Positions 53,496 through 62,058 of a stretch of DNA of 64,000 bases are shown piece by piece (positions within the stretch are counted from its first letter, which is position 1; each line of letters starts with the position of its first letter). The notes beneath the pieces are model-generated. The model was not told where the DNA came from, did not search any database, and worked only from the letters and a program-made list of their open reading frames with translations. Made by a program: the position numbers and the translations under genes. Source of the stretch: Salipiger pallidus (GTDB lineage: Bacteria; Pseudomonadota; Alphaproteobacteria; Rhodobacterales; Rhodobacteraceae); NCBI RefSeq assembly GCF_014643635.1, contig NZ_BMJV01000001.1, positions 248,001 through 312,000 of the forward strand. The letters are read 5' to 3'.

Positions 53496-56071
53496 AGCTG
53501 CGCAGCATTCGGCTAGAGAACATCCGCCGCTTCACGTCCCCATTTGAAATCAAGGATATAGGAGATGGTCTCAATGTCCTGAGCGAACCCAATGAGTTCG
53601 GGAAATCCACGGTATTCGACGCCCTTCACGCGCTTTTCTTCAAGCCCCATGGCAGCGCCGACAAGGAGATGAAGGCCCTGCGCCCGCATGCCGGGGGTGC
53701 GCCCGAGATCAGCGTGGAGATCGAGCTTCCCGAGGGCCGTTTTACCATTTCCAAGCGCTGGTTCCAGAAGCCGCACGCCACGGTTCACCAAGCCGGACGG
53801 CTGGTGGCGCAGTCGGATGCGGCAGAGGCATGGATCGCCGCTGCGCTTGGGCAGTCCGGTGGCGGCCCCGCCGGCCTGATCTGGGTCCGCCAGGGCATGA
53901 CCTCGCTGACCGATGGAACGACCAGGGAAAAGGCAGCGGCCTTCGAAGCGCGCCGCGATTTGATGTCCTCGGTCAGTGAAGAGGTCGAGGCCATGACCGG
54001 CGGGCGCCGCATGGATGACGCCCTGCGCCGTTGCCAGGACGAGCTGTCCACCTATGCCACCGCGACCGGCCGCCCGCTCAAGAGCGGCCCATGGAAGCAG
54101 GCGCAGGACACGCGTGACGCGCTGAGCGCCGAGCGTGACCGGCTGGAACAATTGAGCCGCGATCTGCATGAGGCTCTGAGCGCGCGCAGCACGGCCCGTC
54201 GCATTCTTGCGGAACTGACGGATCCAGAGGAGGCCGAGGCCCGCCGACGTCGCCTCGAAACCGCGGCAAAGGCGCATGCAGAGGCGGAACGCCATGCCAG
54301 CCGGGTCGACACTCTCGAACGTGCGGCCGAGATGGCCCGGTTGAACGAACAAAGCCTGCGTCGGCGCCTCGGGGACTTCCGGAAAGCGATCGCCGAACAG
54401 CACGACAGTGCCGCAAAGGTCAACGCTGCCCGGGCGAGCGCCACTGCCGCCGGCCAGACCCTCGATAGCGCAACGACCGCCAGAAGAGGCGCTGCCGACG
54501 CCCTGCGCATTGCAAGCGATCGGCTTGCGGCGACCGAGGCAGAGCGCCGCGCCGCGCAGGCGGCACAGGCCGCCCGCGACAGCGCGGACCGGCGCAAGGA
54601 TCTCGAGGCACGGATAAGCCAGGCGGAAGCCCGGCGCGACGAGATGGAGACCGCCAAGGCCGCGATCCGTGGCCTGCGTGATGCCGAGTTGCAGAAGATC
54701 GAGACGCTGGCCGCAGAACTCGCTGCCGCCAAAGCCGCGCGCAACGCCAGCGCCACGCAGATCACCGCGCGCTACGACGGACACGCGCGTCTGCATCTTG
54801 ACGGCGCCGAGCTTGCGCCCGGCACCCCCGTGCCGCTCACACGAAGCGCATGCATCATCATCGAAGGGATCGGCCAGCTCGACATCCAGCCGCCCGAAAC
54901 CGGCGGAAGCGATACGGTTGCCGTCGCCCGCAAGGCGCTGGAGGATGCCCTTGCCAGTCACGGCCTTGGTGGCCTCGAGGCCGCGCGCGCCTCGGCCCGC
55001 TCCCGCAAGGAGGCCGAGACCCGCCACAATGAGGCCCGTGCGGTGCTGGCCAGCCTGGCCCCGGACGGGCTTGAGCCGCTGCGCGAGGCTCTCGCCGCCC
55101 TGCCCGCGCCCATGGATCACGAAGACGTCCCTGAACCCGCCGCCGCCGAAGCGGCTTATGAGGCGGCGCGGGACAGCGAAAGGGCCGCGCGCGAGGCCCT
55201 TGGCCTGCAGGACGAGGCACGGTCGGTCGCGCTGGCGGAAAAGACCGGAGCGGACACCCTTTTGGCGCAACTTCTGGAACGGCAGGCCCGGGCCACCGCC
55301 GCCCTTTCCGCCATGGACGGTGACGCGGCGACCCTCGAGGCGGAAACCGCTGCCGCCGCCATCACCCTGCATGATGCCGAAGCCGAGGCCCGGACCATGC
55401 GCGAGGCTGCCCCCGATCTCGCGGGGGCACGCGCGGCACTTGACCGCGCGCAGTCGGTCGAAGACGCCGCCCGCAAGCGCATCGACACCCTGCGCCCCGA
55501 ACTGGCCGCCCTCGACGAGCGGATCCGCAACGCTTCGGGCAGCGCCGTCGAGGAGCGCCTCGTCGAGACCGAGGACGCATTGGCCGCTGCCACCGACAGG
55601 CTTGGCCGCATCGAACACGAGGTTGCCGTCCTGACGCGCCTCTACGCAGCGCTGACCGCCGCGCGGGCTCAGGCTCGCGAGCGCTATTTTGAACCCATCG
55701 CGCGCGAGTTGCGCCCCCTGCTGAACCTGCTCTGGCCGGAGGCCGAGCTCACCTGGGCCGAGCAGTCCCTGCTGCCCGATGGCCTGATACGGGATGGACG
55801 CACGGAACCGCTCGAGATCCTGTCCGGGGGCACGCAGGAGCAGATCGCGCTGCTGGTCCGGCTGGCCTTTGCTCGGATGCTGGGCAAGACGGGTCAGGTC
55901 GCGCCGGTGATCCTCGACGATGCATTGGTTTTTACCGACGACGACCGGATCGAGCGCATGTTCGACGCATTGCACCGGCAGGCGGGTGACATGCAGATCC
56001 TCGTTCTGACCTGCCGCCAGCGCGCCTTCCGCAACCTCGGCGGCAAGGATCTGAGGGCCCTGCCCGCCTGA
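53492..56071 (+). CDS. SbcC/YhaN-like SMC-type ATPase
   Basis: 859 aa. Walker A near the N-terminus (GLNVLSEPNEFGKSTVFDALHALFF, P-loop variant EPNEFGKST). A long Ala/Arg/Glu-rich coiled coil occupies ~180-700. The C-terminus has the ABC signature LSGGTQEQIALLVRLAFARML and Walker B VILDDALVFTDDDR. No zinc hook CxxC is present in the middle, unlike SbcC/Rad50. It works with the SbcD-like nuclease encoded upstream. Confidence 0.9.
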   Translation: MKLRSIRLENIRRFTSPFEIKDIGDGLNVLSEPNEFGKSTVFDALHALFFKPHGSADKEMKALRPHAGGAPEISVEIELPEGRFTISKRWFQKPHATVHQAGRLVAQSDAAEAWIAAALGQSGGGPAGLIWVRQGMTSLTDGTTREKAAAFEARRDLMSSVSEEVEAMTGGRRMDDALRRCQDELSTYATATGRPLKSGPWKQAQDTRDALSAERDRLEQLSRDLHEALSARSTARRILAELTDPEEAEARRRRLETAAKAHAEAERHASRVDTLERAAEMARLNEQSLRRRLGDFRKAIAEQHDSAAKVNAARASATAAGQTLDSATTARRGAADALRIASDRLAATEAERRAAQAAQAARDSADRRKDLEARISQAEARRDEMETAKAAIRGLRDAELQKIETLAAELAAAKAARNASATQITARYDGHARLHLDGAELAPGTPVPLTRSACIIIEGIGQLDIQPPETGGSDTVAVARKALEDALASHGLGGLEAARASARSRKEAETRHNEARAVLASLAPDGLEPLREALAALPAPMDHEDVPEPAAAEAAYEAARDSERAAREALGLQDEARSVALAEKTGADTLLAQLLERQARATAALSAMDGDAATLEAETAAAAITLHDAEAEARTMREAAPDLAGARAALDRAQSVEDAARKRIDTLRPELAALDERIRNASGSAVEERLVETEDALAAATDRLGRIEHEVAVLTRLYAALTAARAQARERYFEPIARELRPLLNLLWPEAELTWAEQSLLPDGLIRDGRTEPLEILSGGTQEQIALLVRLAFARMLGKTGQVAPVILDDALVFTDDDRIERMFDALHRQAGDMQILVLTCRQRAFRNLGGKDLRALPA

Positions 56072-56403
56072 AAGCCGCCCCGTCGTGTGACGCGCATGAC
56101 AGGACCCGTCGCCACCAAGACGCTGGCGGGGCGCGGTGTACCTCGTCTCTGCGCCCAGACACTGAGCCCAGCGGATGCCTCAATCCATGCCCGGCCCCCA
56201 TCCTTGGCCTCATGGCATACCGGGAGGCCCTCATCGGCCTGAAAGTGGCGTGTTCCAAAGCGCCCTTCAGACTGCGCCAATTGGCGGACCGGCTGCCCCA
56301 AGTCTCGGTAGAAGCGGATTAATTCTCGTTCTGTTGAAGAAATTTCGTAAACGGGCCGATTTCGGTCTTGTAACCCCTGTGCTCCCTTGGCATACGCGTC
56401 GGC
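56072..56403. other. Intergenic region before tRNA-Ser
   Basis: 332 bp; nothing supportable apart from the expected tRNA promoter. Confidence 0.5.
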
Positions 56404-56493
56404 GGAGATGTGGCCGAGTGGTCGAAGGCGCTCCCCTGCTAAGGGAGTAGGCCCGGAAGGGTCTCGAGGGTTCGAATCCCTTCGTCTCCGCCA
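56404..56493 (+). tRNA. tRNA-Ser (GCT)
   Basis: 90 nt with a long variable arm and encoded CCA. Acceptor GGAGATG/CGTCTCC, D-arm GGCCGAGTGGTCGAAGGC, anticodon loop with GCT between CTCCC and GGGAG, variable arm GGCCCGGAAGGGTCTC, T-arm AGGG-TTCGAAT-CCCT. A run of Ts follows the CCA (ATTTTTCA). Confidence 0.97.
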
Positions 56494-56935
56494 TTTTTCA
56501 GTTTTGAAGACGAAAATCCCACTCAGAATCAGATTGATAGCATCGGTCATCGCCAAGCTTTAGTTGTTTCGTGATACGAGCTCGCGAATACTTCCGGGCT
56601 GCGCATCGTAGGCAAGCTGCAGAGTCTGTGGCAGCCGCACCGACTTTTGCCAAAGCACAAATGGCCAGCGGCGCGCTCTGAGGTGCCGAGGGACCTAGCT
56701 CTGCAAGGGAACCGAACGGCAGTGGCAGACTGGCCAGACCTGCGGCTGACAGGAGGCGTGTTAAAGCAAAAGCGCGGCGTGCCACGCCCTGTGGTGGCCC
56801 ATGCTCCGCCATATCCGAAGCGCGCCAGAGCGGGGCACGGAGAGGTCCCCGAGACGCCATCTGGTGAAGCCCATCGCGCACCGCCGGCCCTTCGGCCAGC
56901 AGCACGCGCGCGAGAACCGCGGCAGGGACTGGAGA
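56494..56935. other. 442-bp interval after tRNA-Ser
   Basis: Only antisense shadow frames; no recombinase and no repeat of the tRNA 3' end is seen here, so no island is evident at this tRNA. Confidence 0.5.
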
Positions 56936-57775
56936 TCAGCTCACCACGCTCTGGCGCTGTTCTCCCAGCCCCTCGACCCGTAGAGCAAGCCGGTCCCCCT
57001 GACGGAGGAACCGCTGCGGGCGCATCCCCATGCCCACCCCCGCAGGGGTGCCCGTCGCGATGAGATCCCCGGGCAGCAAGTCCATGAACCCGCTCAGGTA
57101 CGAGATGATCTCGGCCACACCGAAAATCATGTCCGACGTCTCACCGTCCTGAACGCGCTCTCCGTTCAGGTCCAGTGACAGCTTCAGCGCCTGCGGATCC
57201 GGCACCTCGTCCGCCGTCACGAGCCATGGCCCCACCGGGCCAAAGCCCGGTGCGGACTTGCCCTTGATCCACTGGCCGCCCCGTTCCGCCTGCCAATGGC
57301 GTTCAGACAGGTCGTTGACAGTGCAATAGCCTGCCACGTGATCCAGCGCCTCGGCCTCGGAAACGTTGCGGCAGCGTTGGCCGATGACCACGCCAAGCTC
57401 GACCTCCCAGTCGGCCTTCTCGGCGCCCGGCGGCAGGTGCAGATCGTCGTCGGGGCCCGAAAGCGCCGAGGTGGACTTGGAAAAGATGATCGGCTCGGAC
57501 GGGCGCGCCATGCCGGATTCTTCCGCATGCTTGGCGTAGTTCAGGCCGATGCACAGGAAGTTTGGCACCGAGGCCAGGCAAGCGCCGATCCGCGCCTGTG
57601 GCCCCACGATGGGCAGCGACGTCAGGTCAAGCGCTCTCACCCGGTCCAGAGCCGCTGGGGACACCCCGGCCCCCGCAAAATCGGGCACCTGCCCCGACAG
57701 GTCGCGAATGCGGCCCTCGGCATCAAGCACACAGGGCCGTTCATGCCCCTTCGGGCCGGTTCGCAGCAGTTTCAT
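56936..57775 (-). CDS. Fumarylacetoacetate-hydrolase-family enzyme (2,4-diketo-3-deoxy acid hydrolase-like)
   Basis: 279 aa. FAH fold: N-terminal domain (MKLLRTGPKGHERPCVLDAEGRIRDLS), then CIGLNYAKHAEE, IIFSKSTSALSGP, DWEVELGVVIGQ (metal Glu pair), GYCTVNDLSERHWQ, KSAPGFGPVGPW and IATGTPAGVGMG. The string ...KGKSAPGFGPVGPWLVT... is typical of the group including 2,4-diketo-3-deoxy-L-fuconate hydrolase, which yields pyruvate and a hydroxy acid. Its start overlaps the GntR stop (ATGA), with the SDR 4 bp upstream of that. Confidence 0.88.
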   Translation of the reverse strand: MKLLRTGPKGHERPCVLDAEGRIRDLSGQVPDFAGAGVSPAALDRVRALDLTSLPIVGPQARIGACLASVPNFLCIGLNYAKHAEESGMARPSEPIIFSKSTSALSGPDDDLHLPPGAEKADWEVELGVVIGQRCRNVSEAEALDHVAGYCTVNDLSERHWQAERGGQWIKGKSAPGFGPVGPWLVTADEVPDPQALKLSLDLNGERVQDGETSDMIFGVAEIISYLSGFMDLLPGDLIATGTPAGVGMGMRPQRFLRQGDRLALRVEGLGEQRQSVVS

Positions 57776-58473
57776 TCGATATCCTCCTCTTTATCCGGTT
57801 GGGCTCTGCCCTGCGCCGCCTCGGCGTCCAGGGCGGCCACGATGTCCTGGGCCATGCGCGCCAAATGCGCCTCGACCGCCTGCCCCGCCGCCTCCCGGTT
57901 TCGCGCCTTGAGAGCGGCAAGAATGGTGCCATGATCGCGGGTCACCCGAGCGCGGTTGCGGTCCATCCGTGCCTGCAGATAGCGGGCGCGCCAGAGTCGG
58001 GCGAGATATTCTCCGTGGGTCTGCGCCAGCGCCGCGTTGTGCGAGGCCTGCGCCACCCGCAGGTGAAAGGCCATGTCCAGCTCAAACGCCTCGAGCGGAT
58101 CCATGTCGTCGATCTCACGAAGGATCCTGCCCTGCAGCGCATGTAGCGCTTCGAGATCCTCTGCGGTGGCATTGTCGCAGGCCAGCTGCGCCGACAGCAC
58201 CTCGAGCGATTGCAGCACGATGACCTGGTCGCGCACCTCGCTGGCTGTGGGCGCGGCCACCAGAGGGCTGCGCGCCGGGCGCAGCACCAGCAGGCCGTCC
58301 TTGGCAAGGATGCGGATCGCCTCGCGCATGGGTGTGCGGCTGACGCCCATGGCGGCGGCGCTGTCGCGCTCGCGCAGCTGCGCGCCCGGCGGCAGGGTGC
58401 CGCGCAGGATCTCGCGCCGCAGGCGGGCGGCGATCTGTTCGGCAAGGGTGTCGGCGGCGCCGGAGGGCTGCAC
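57772..58473 (-). CDS. GntR/FadR-type (FCD domain) transcriptional regulator
   Basis: 233 aa. HTH (ADTLAEQIAARLRREILRGTLPPGAQLRERDSAAAMGVSRTPMREAIRILAKDGLLVL) and an FCD ligand domain with metal-ligand His/Asp residues (FELDMAFHLRVAQASHNAAL). It sits between the SDR and FAH genes in one unit and likely controls both arms of this sugar-acid locus. Confidence 0.92.
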   Translation of the reverse strand: MQPSGAADTLAEQIAARLRREILRGTLPPGAQLRERDSAAAMGVSRTPMREAIRILAKDGLLVLRPARSPLVAAPTASEVRDQVIVLQSLEVLSAQLACDNATAEDLEALHALQGRILREIDDMDPLEAFELDMAFHLRVAQASHNAALAQTHGEYLARLWRARYLQARMDRNRARVTRDHGTILAALKARNREAAGQAVEAHLARMAQDIVAALDAEAAQGRAQPDKEEDIE

Positions 58474-58476
58474 GGC

Positions 58477-59226
58477 TCAGCCCCGCCCGATGAAGGGCAT
58501 GGCGGTCGCCATCACCGTGACGAACTGCACGTTGGCATCAAGCGGCAGAGACGCCATGTGCAGCACGGTCGACGCGCAATGCCCGGCATCCATCACCGGC
58601 TCGGGCGCGACATGCCCGTCCGCCTGCGGCACGCCCTGCGCCATGGGGGCGGCCATGTCAGTCAGCGCGTTGCCGATGTCGATCTGCCCGCAGGCGATGT
58701 CGAAGGCGCGTCCATCAAGGCTTAGCGCCTTGGTGAGGCCGGTGATCGCGTGTTTCGAGGTGGTATAGGGCACCGAGCCCCACCGCGGCACATGGGCCGA
58801 GATCGACCCGTTGTTGATGATCCGACCGCCTTGCGGATCCTGCCGCCGCATCTGGCCAAAGGCGGCACGGGCGCACAGCACCACGCCAGTAATGTTCACG
58901 GAACAGACCGACAGCCAATCCTCCACCGGGATCTCGTCGATCATCGCGCCCTTGGCAAAGACGCCGGCATTGTTGAACAGCGCATCAAGCCGCCCCCATT
59001 CGGCCACGGCCCGGGCAAAGCCCGCCTCTACCGCATCTGGGTCCGAGACATCGAAGGGCAGCACAAGGGCGTCCGGATTGTCTGCAGCGGTCTCTGCCAG
59101 CGGCGCTTCGCGGCGGCCCACGAGGCCTACCTTCCAGCCTGCGTCCAGAAAGGCCCGTGCGGTGAGACGGCCAATGCCGCTGCCCGCCCCGGTGATGATG
59201 ATACTCCCTGCCATCTGCTCTGCCAT
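58477..59226 (-). CDS. Short-chain dehydrogenase/reductase
   Basis: 249 aa from ATG 59226 (MAEQMAGSIIITGAG). Glycine motif TGAGSGIG, LDALFNNAG (NNAG), catalytic Ser in NNGSIS, YTTSK (Y-x3-K). Predicted NAD(P) oxidoreductase on a 2-keto-3-deoxy or related sugar acid in the same unit as the FAH hydrolase. 82 bp divergent from the FAD dehydrogenase gene. Confidence 0.92.
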   Translation of the reverse strand: MAEQMAGSIIITGAGSGIGRLTARAFLDAGWKVGLVGRREAPLAETAADNPDALVLPFDVSDPDAVEAGFARAVAEWGRLDALFNNAGVFAKGAMIDEIPVEDWLSVCSVNITGVVLCARAAFGQMRRQDPQGGRIINNGSISAHVPRWGSVPYTTSKHAITGLTKALSLDGRAFDIACGQIDIGNALTDMAAPMAQGVPQADGHVAPEPVMDAGHCASTVLHMASLPLDANVQFVTVMATAMPFIGRG

Positions 59227-59308
59227 GCTCTCCCCCTGTTGCGGCTTGCTTGCCCACGTTTCCCTGCGGGTATACCAAATGCAAGATCCCATCCACCGGA
59301 GCAAGACA

Positions 59309-60694
59309 ATGACTGCCTTCGAGGCCCTGAGCCAGATCCTCGGCCACCGCTTCACGACCGAGGCCGCCGCCCGCCGGCAGAACGCCCGGAACGACGGGCA
59401 CCATCCCGAGATCCAGCCCGACGCGGTCGCCTTTCCCGAAACCACCGAAGAGGTCGCGAGGATCGTCGCCGTCTGCGCTGAACATAACGTGCCGCTGGTG
59501 GCTTTCGGCACCGGCACCTCTCTCGAAGGGCAGCATCTTGCGGTGATGGGCGGGGTGAGCCTTGATTTCAGCCGCATGAACAAGGTGCTGAAAATCAACG
59601 CCGAGAACATGAACGTGGTGGTCCAACCCGGTGTCACCCGCAAGCAACTCAATGAGGAGCTGCGCGCGACGGGGCTGTTCTTCCCCATCGACCCAGGCGC
59701 CGACGCCTCGCTTGGCGGCATGGCGGCAACCCGGGCCAGTGGCACCACCGCGGTGCGCTACGGCACCATGCGCGAGAATGTCCTCGCGCTCGAGGCGGTG
59801 ATGTCCGACGGCAGCATCATCCGCACCGGCTCGGAGGCGCGCAAATCCTCGGCCGGCTATGACCTGACGCACCTGCTGGTGGGCTCGGAAGGCACGCTGG
59901 GCCTCATCACCGAGCTGACCCTCAAGCTGCACGGCCAGCCCGAGGCGGTGGCGGCCGCGACCTGCCGGTTTGCCACCGTGACCGAGGCGGTGGATTGCGT
60001 CATAGCCACCATCCAGAGCGGCATTCCCATGGCGCGGATCGAATTGGTGGACGAGATGATGGTGCGCGGTTTCAACCTTGCGCAAGATACGGGTTTGCCG
60101 GAAATCCCTCATCTTTTCCTAGAGTTCCACGGCGGACCTCATGCAGTTTCCGAACAGGTCTCGAGCTTCCGTGAGCTGGCCGAGGGCATGGGCGCCGGCG
60201 GCTGGGCCGAGGCCAGCACCACCGAGGACCGCAACCGCCTCTGGAGCCTGCGCCACGGGGCGCTGCCCGCGATCACCGCGCTCGATCCCGGGCCGGGCAA
60301 GCGCACCATGTCGACGGATGTCTGCGTGCCGATCTCGCGCCTTGCCGAGGCGGTGGCGGTAGCGAGGACCGAAGCCGATGCGCGTGGGCTGCTCTGTACC
60401 ATCGTCGGGCACGTTGGCGACGGCAACTTCCATTGCGGGCTGCGCTACGATCCGGCCGACCCCGAGCAGGTGGCCGAGGTGACCGCGTTCTCGGGCGTGC
60501 TGGCCGAAGCCGCGCTGCGCCTTGGTGGCACCGTGAGCGGCGAACATGGCATCGGCATCGGAAAACAGGGCTACATGCAGGCCGAACATGGCGCGGCGCT
60601 TGACTGGATGGCGCGGGTCAAGTCAGCCTTCGATCCCGGGGGCATCCTCAACCCCGGCAAAATGCTGCCGCCGGGATCGTCTTCTTTGGAGTAA
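59309..60694 (+). CDS. FAD-linked 2-hydroxyacid (D-lactate-type) dehydrogenase
   Basis: 461 aa from ATG 59309. FAD_binding_4 domain (VPLVAFGTGTSLEGQHLAVMGGVSLDFSRMNKVL, then VVVQPGVTRKQLNEEL and GADASLGGMAATRASGTTAVRYGTMRENVLALEAVM) and the FAD-oxidase C domain (HVGDGNFHCGLRYDP, SGEHGIGIGKQGYM). This is the D-lactate/D-2-hydroxyglutarate/glycolate dehydrogenase family. Such an enzyme would oxidise the hydroxy acid released by the FAH hydrolase. 4 bp upstream of the kinase gene. Confidence 0.9.
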   Translation: MTAFEALSQILGHRFTTEAAARRQNARNDGHHPEIQPDAVAFPETTEEVARIVAVCAEHNVPLVAFGTGTSLEGQHLAVMGGVSLDFSRMNKVLKINAENMNVVVQPGVTRKQLNEELRATGLFFPIDPGADASLGGMAATRASGTTAVRYGTMRENVLALEAVMSDGSIIRTGSEARKSSAGYDLTHLLVGSEGTLGLITELTLKLHGQPEAVAAATCRFATVTEAVDCVIATIQSGIPMARIELVDEMMVRGFNLAQDTGLPEIPHLFLEFHGGPHAVSEQVSSFRELAEGMGAGGWAEASTTEDRNRLWSLRHGALPAITALDPGPGKRTMSTDVCVPISRLAEAVAVARTEADARGLLCTIVGHVGDGNFHCGLRYDPADPEQVAEVTAFSGVLAEAALRLGGTVSGEHGIGIGKQGYMQAEHGAALDWMARVKSAFDPGGILNPGKMLPPGSSSLE

Positions 60695-60698
60695 AGCC

Positions 60699-61613
60699 AT
60701 GGGCGCCTTCCTCGCACTTGGAGAATGCATGGTCGAGCTGGCCCCTGTTTCGGCGGGCGGGCTCTATCGCCGCGGCTTTGCCGGGGACAGTTTCAACACT
60801 GCCTGGTACGCCCGCCGCCTGCTGCCTCAGGAATGGAGCGTAGATTACGCAACCTGCGTCGGCGACGACCCTCTCAGCGACGAGATGCTGGCCTTCATGC
60901 AGGCCGAAGGCATCGGTACCGACAGCGTGCGGCGCATAGAAGGCAGCTCGGTCGGACTTTACATGATCTCGGTGCAGGACGGTGAGCGGCAGTTTTGCTA
61001 CTGGCGCGGCCAGTCTGCGGCGCGGCAGATGGCCGGGGATCTCAAGTGGCTTGATGGCGTTCTGAAGGGCCGCGACATGATCCATTTCTCGGCCATCACA
61101 CTTGCGATCCTGCCGCCGAAATCGCGCGAGTTCTTCTGCGGCGCCATTGCGCGGGCACGCAAGAAAGGCGCCATCGTCACCTTCGACACCAACCTGCGGC
61201 CCGCCCTATGGGAAAGCACCGATGCCATGCGCCAAGGGCTGAGCATGGGTGCGCGCACCGCCGATATCGTGCTGCCATCGTTCGACGAAGACAGCGTGCT
61301 GTTCGAGGATGCCACGCCTGCGGAGACCGCAGAACGCTACGCGGCGCTCGGGGCAGACATGGTGGCCGTGAAGCACCGGAGCGAGGCGCTGACCCTCTGG
61401 CAGCGCGACGCCGGGCTTTCGGAGTTGCAGGTGCCGCATGTGGAGACTGTCGTTGACACCACCGCAGCCGGGGACAGCTTTGCCGCGGGGCTGCTGGCCG
61501 GGCTTGCCATGGGGGCCGGGCTCGAGGAAGCTGCGGCACAGGGCGCGAAGCTGGCGGGTCGGGTGATCGGCGCTCCGGGGGCTCTGGTGCCTGAGGCGGT
61601 GCTGCCCGCCTGA
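60699..61613 (+). CDS. PfkB-family sugar kinase, 2-keto-3-deoxygluconate kinase-like
   Basis: 304 aa from ATG 60699. LALGECMVEL start, GFAGDSFNTAWYARRLL sugar-binding segment (GGD..N), anion-hole/catalytic motif DTTAAGDSFAAGLLAG (DTxGAGD). The family phosphorylates KDG to KDPG. In operon with the FAD dehydrogenase. Confidence 0.88.
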   Translation: MGAFLALGECMVELAPVSAGGLYRRGFAGDSFNTAWYARRLLPQEWSVDYATCVGDDPLSDEMLAFMQAEGIGTDSVRRIEGSSVGLYMISVQDGERQFCYWRGQSAARQMAGDLKWLDGVLKGRDMIHFSAITLAILPPKSREFFCGAIARARKKGAIVTFDTNLRPALWESTDAMRQGLSMGARTADIVLPSFDEDSVLFEDATPAETAERYAALGADMVAVKHRSEALTLWQRDAGLSELQVPHVETVVDTTAAGDSFAAGLLAGLAMGAGLEEAAAQGAKLAGRVIGAPGALVPEAVLPA

Positions 61614-61621
61614 GAGACAAC

Positions 61622-61662
61622 CAGCGCAGCGCCCGGCTAAGATGCCGGGACGAGAGGCGCTG
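61622..61662 (+). terminator. Two-tier stem-loop after the PfkB gene
   Basis: Outer stem CAGCGC (61622-61627)/GCGCTG (61657-61662) and inner stem CCCGGC (61632-61637)/GCCGGG (61644-61649), starting 8 nt after the stop. No T-run. Confidence 0.4.
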
Positions 61663-62032
61663 TCCCTCGCGCTCCCCGGGATGTTTCTGGCAAGAGGACG
61701 CGGCAAAGGTCCCCTTTAGCTGGCGGCGCACGGCCAAGCCCACCAACCGGCGCATATCGGGCCGCTCGCGTGGAGGCGGGCCCATTTAGGACATCGCCTT
61801 TCGGGGCGTCGATGTAGCAGGCGTGCGGCGTAGCTCGGCACTCGCAAGGACCGGAAGCAGGCTGTCCGAATGAGGGCCATTATCTGTAAGACAAGTCGGC
61901 TATCGGGCCGAGGCGTTTGCATGGCGCAGGTACACCCCGGCCCGGCACCAAAGCAAGGCTGCAAGGCCAGCGCGTCATTGATCGTCCGATTGTCATCTTG
62001 GGGATGACGAGGGACTGCGGCCTTGAGCAAAA

Positions 62033-62052
62033 CGGGGGCGCAATGGCCCCCG
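62033..62052 (-). terminator. Intrinsic terminator of ychF
   Basis: A 7-bp stem CGGGGGC/GCCCCCG with 6-nt loop, followed on the minus strand by TTTTGCTC; 7 nt after the stop at 62059. Confidence 0.7.
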
Positions 62053-62058
62053 CTGACG

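Larger units (their letters stand above)
61614..62058. other. Intergenic region between the kinase gene and ychF
   Basis: 445 bp between convergent genes, with stem-loops at both ends. No gene in between. Confidence 0.5.

Noticed and set aside
53513-55975. 820-codon minus-strand frame opposite the SbcC-like gene
   Set aside because: Mirror of an Ala/Arg/Glu-rich coiled coil; the plus-strand frame has the P-loop, signature and Walker B motifs.
56404-56493. tRNA-Ser as a second integration site
   Set aside because: No integrase is adjacent and I saw no second copy of its 3' end in the window.
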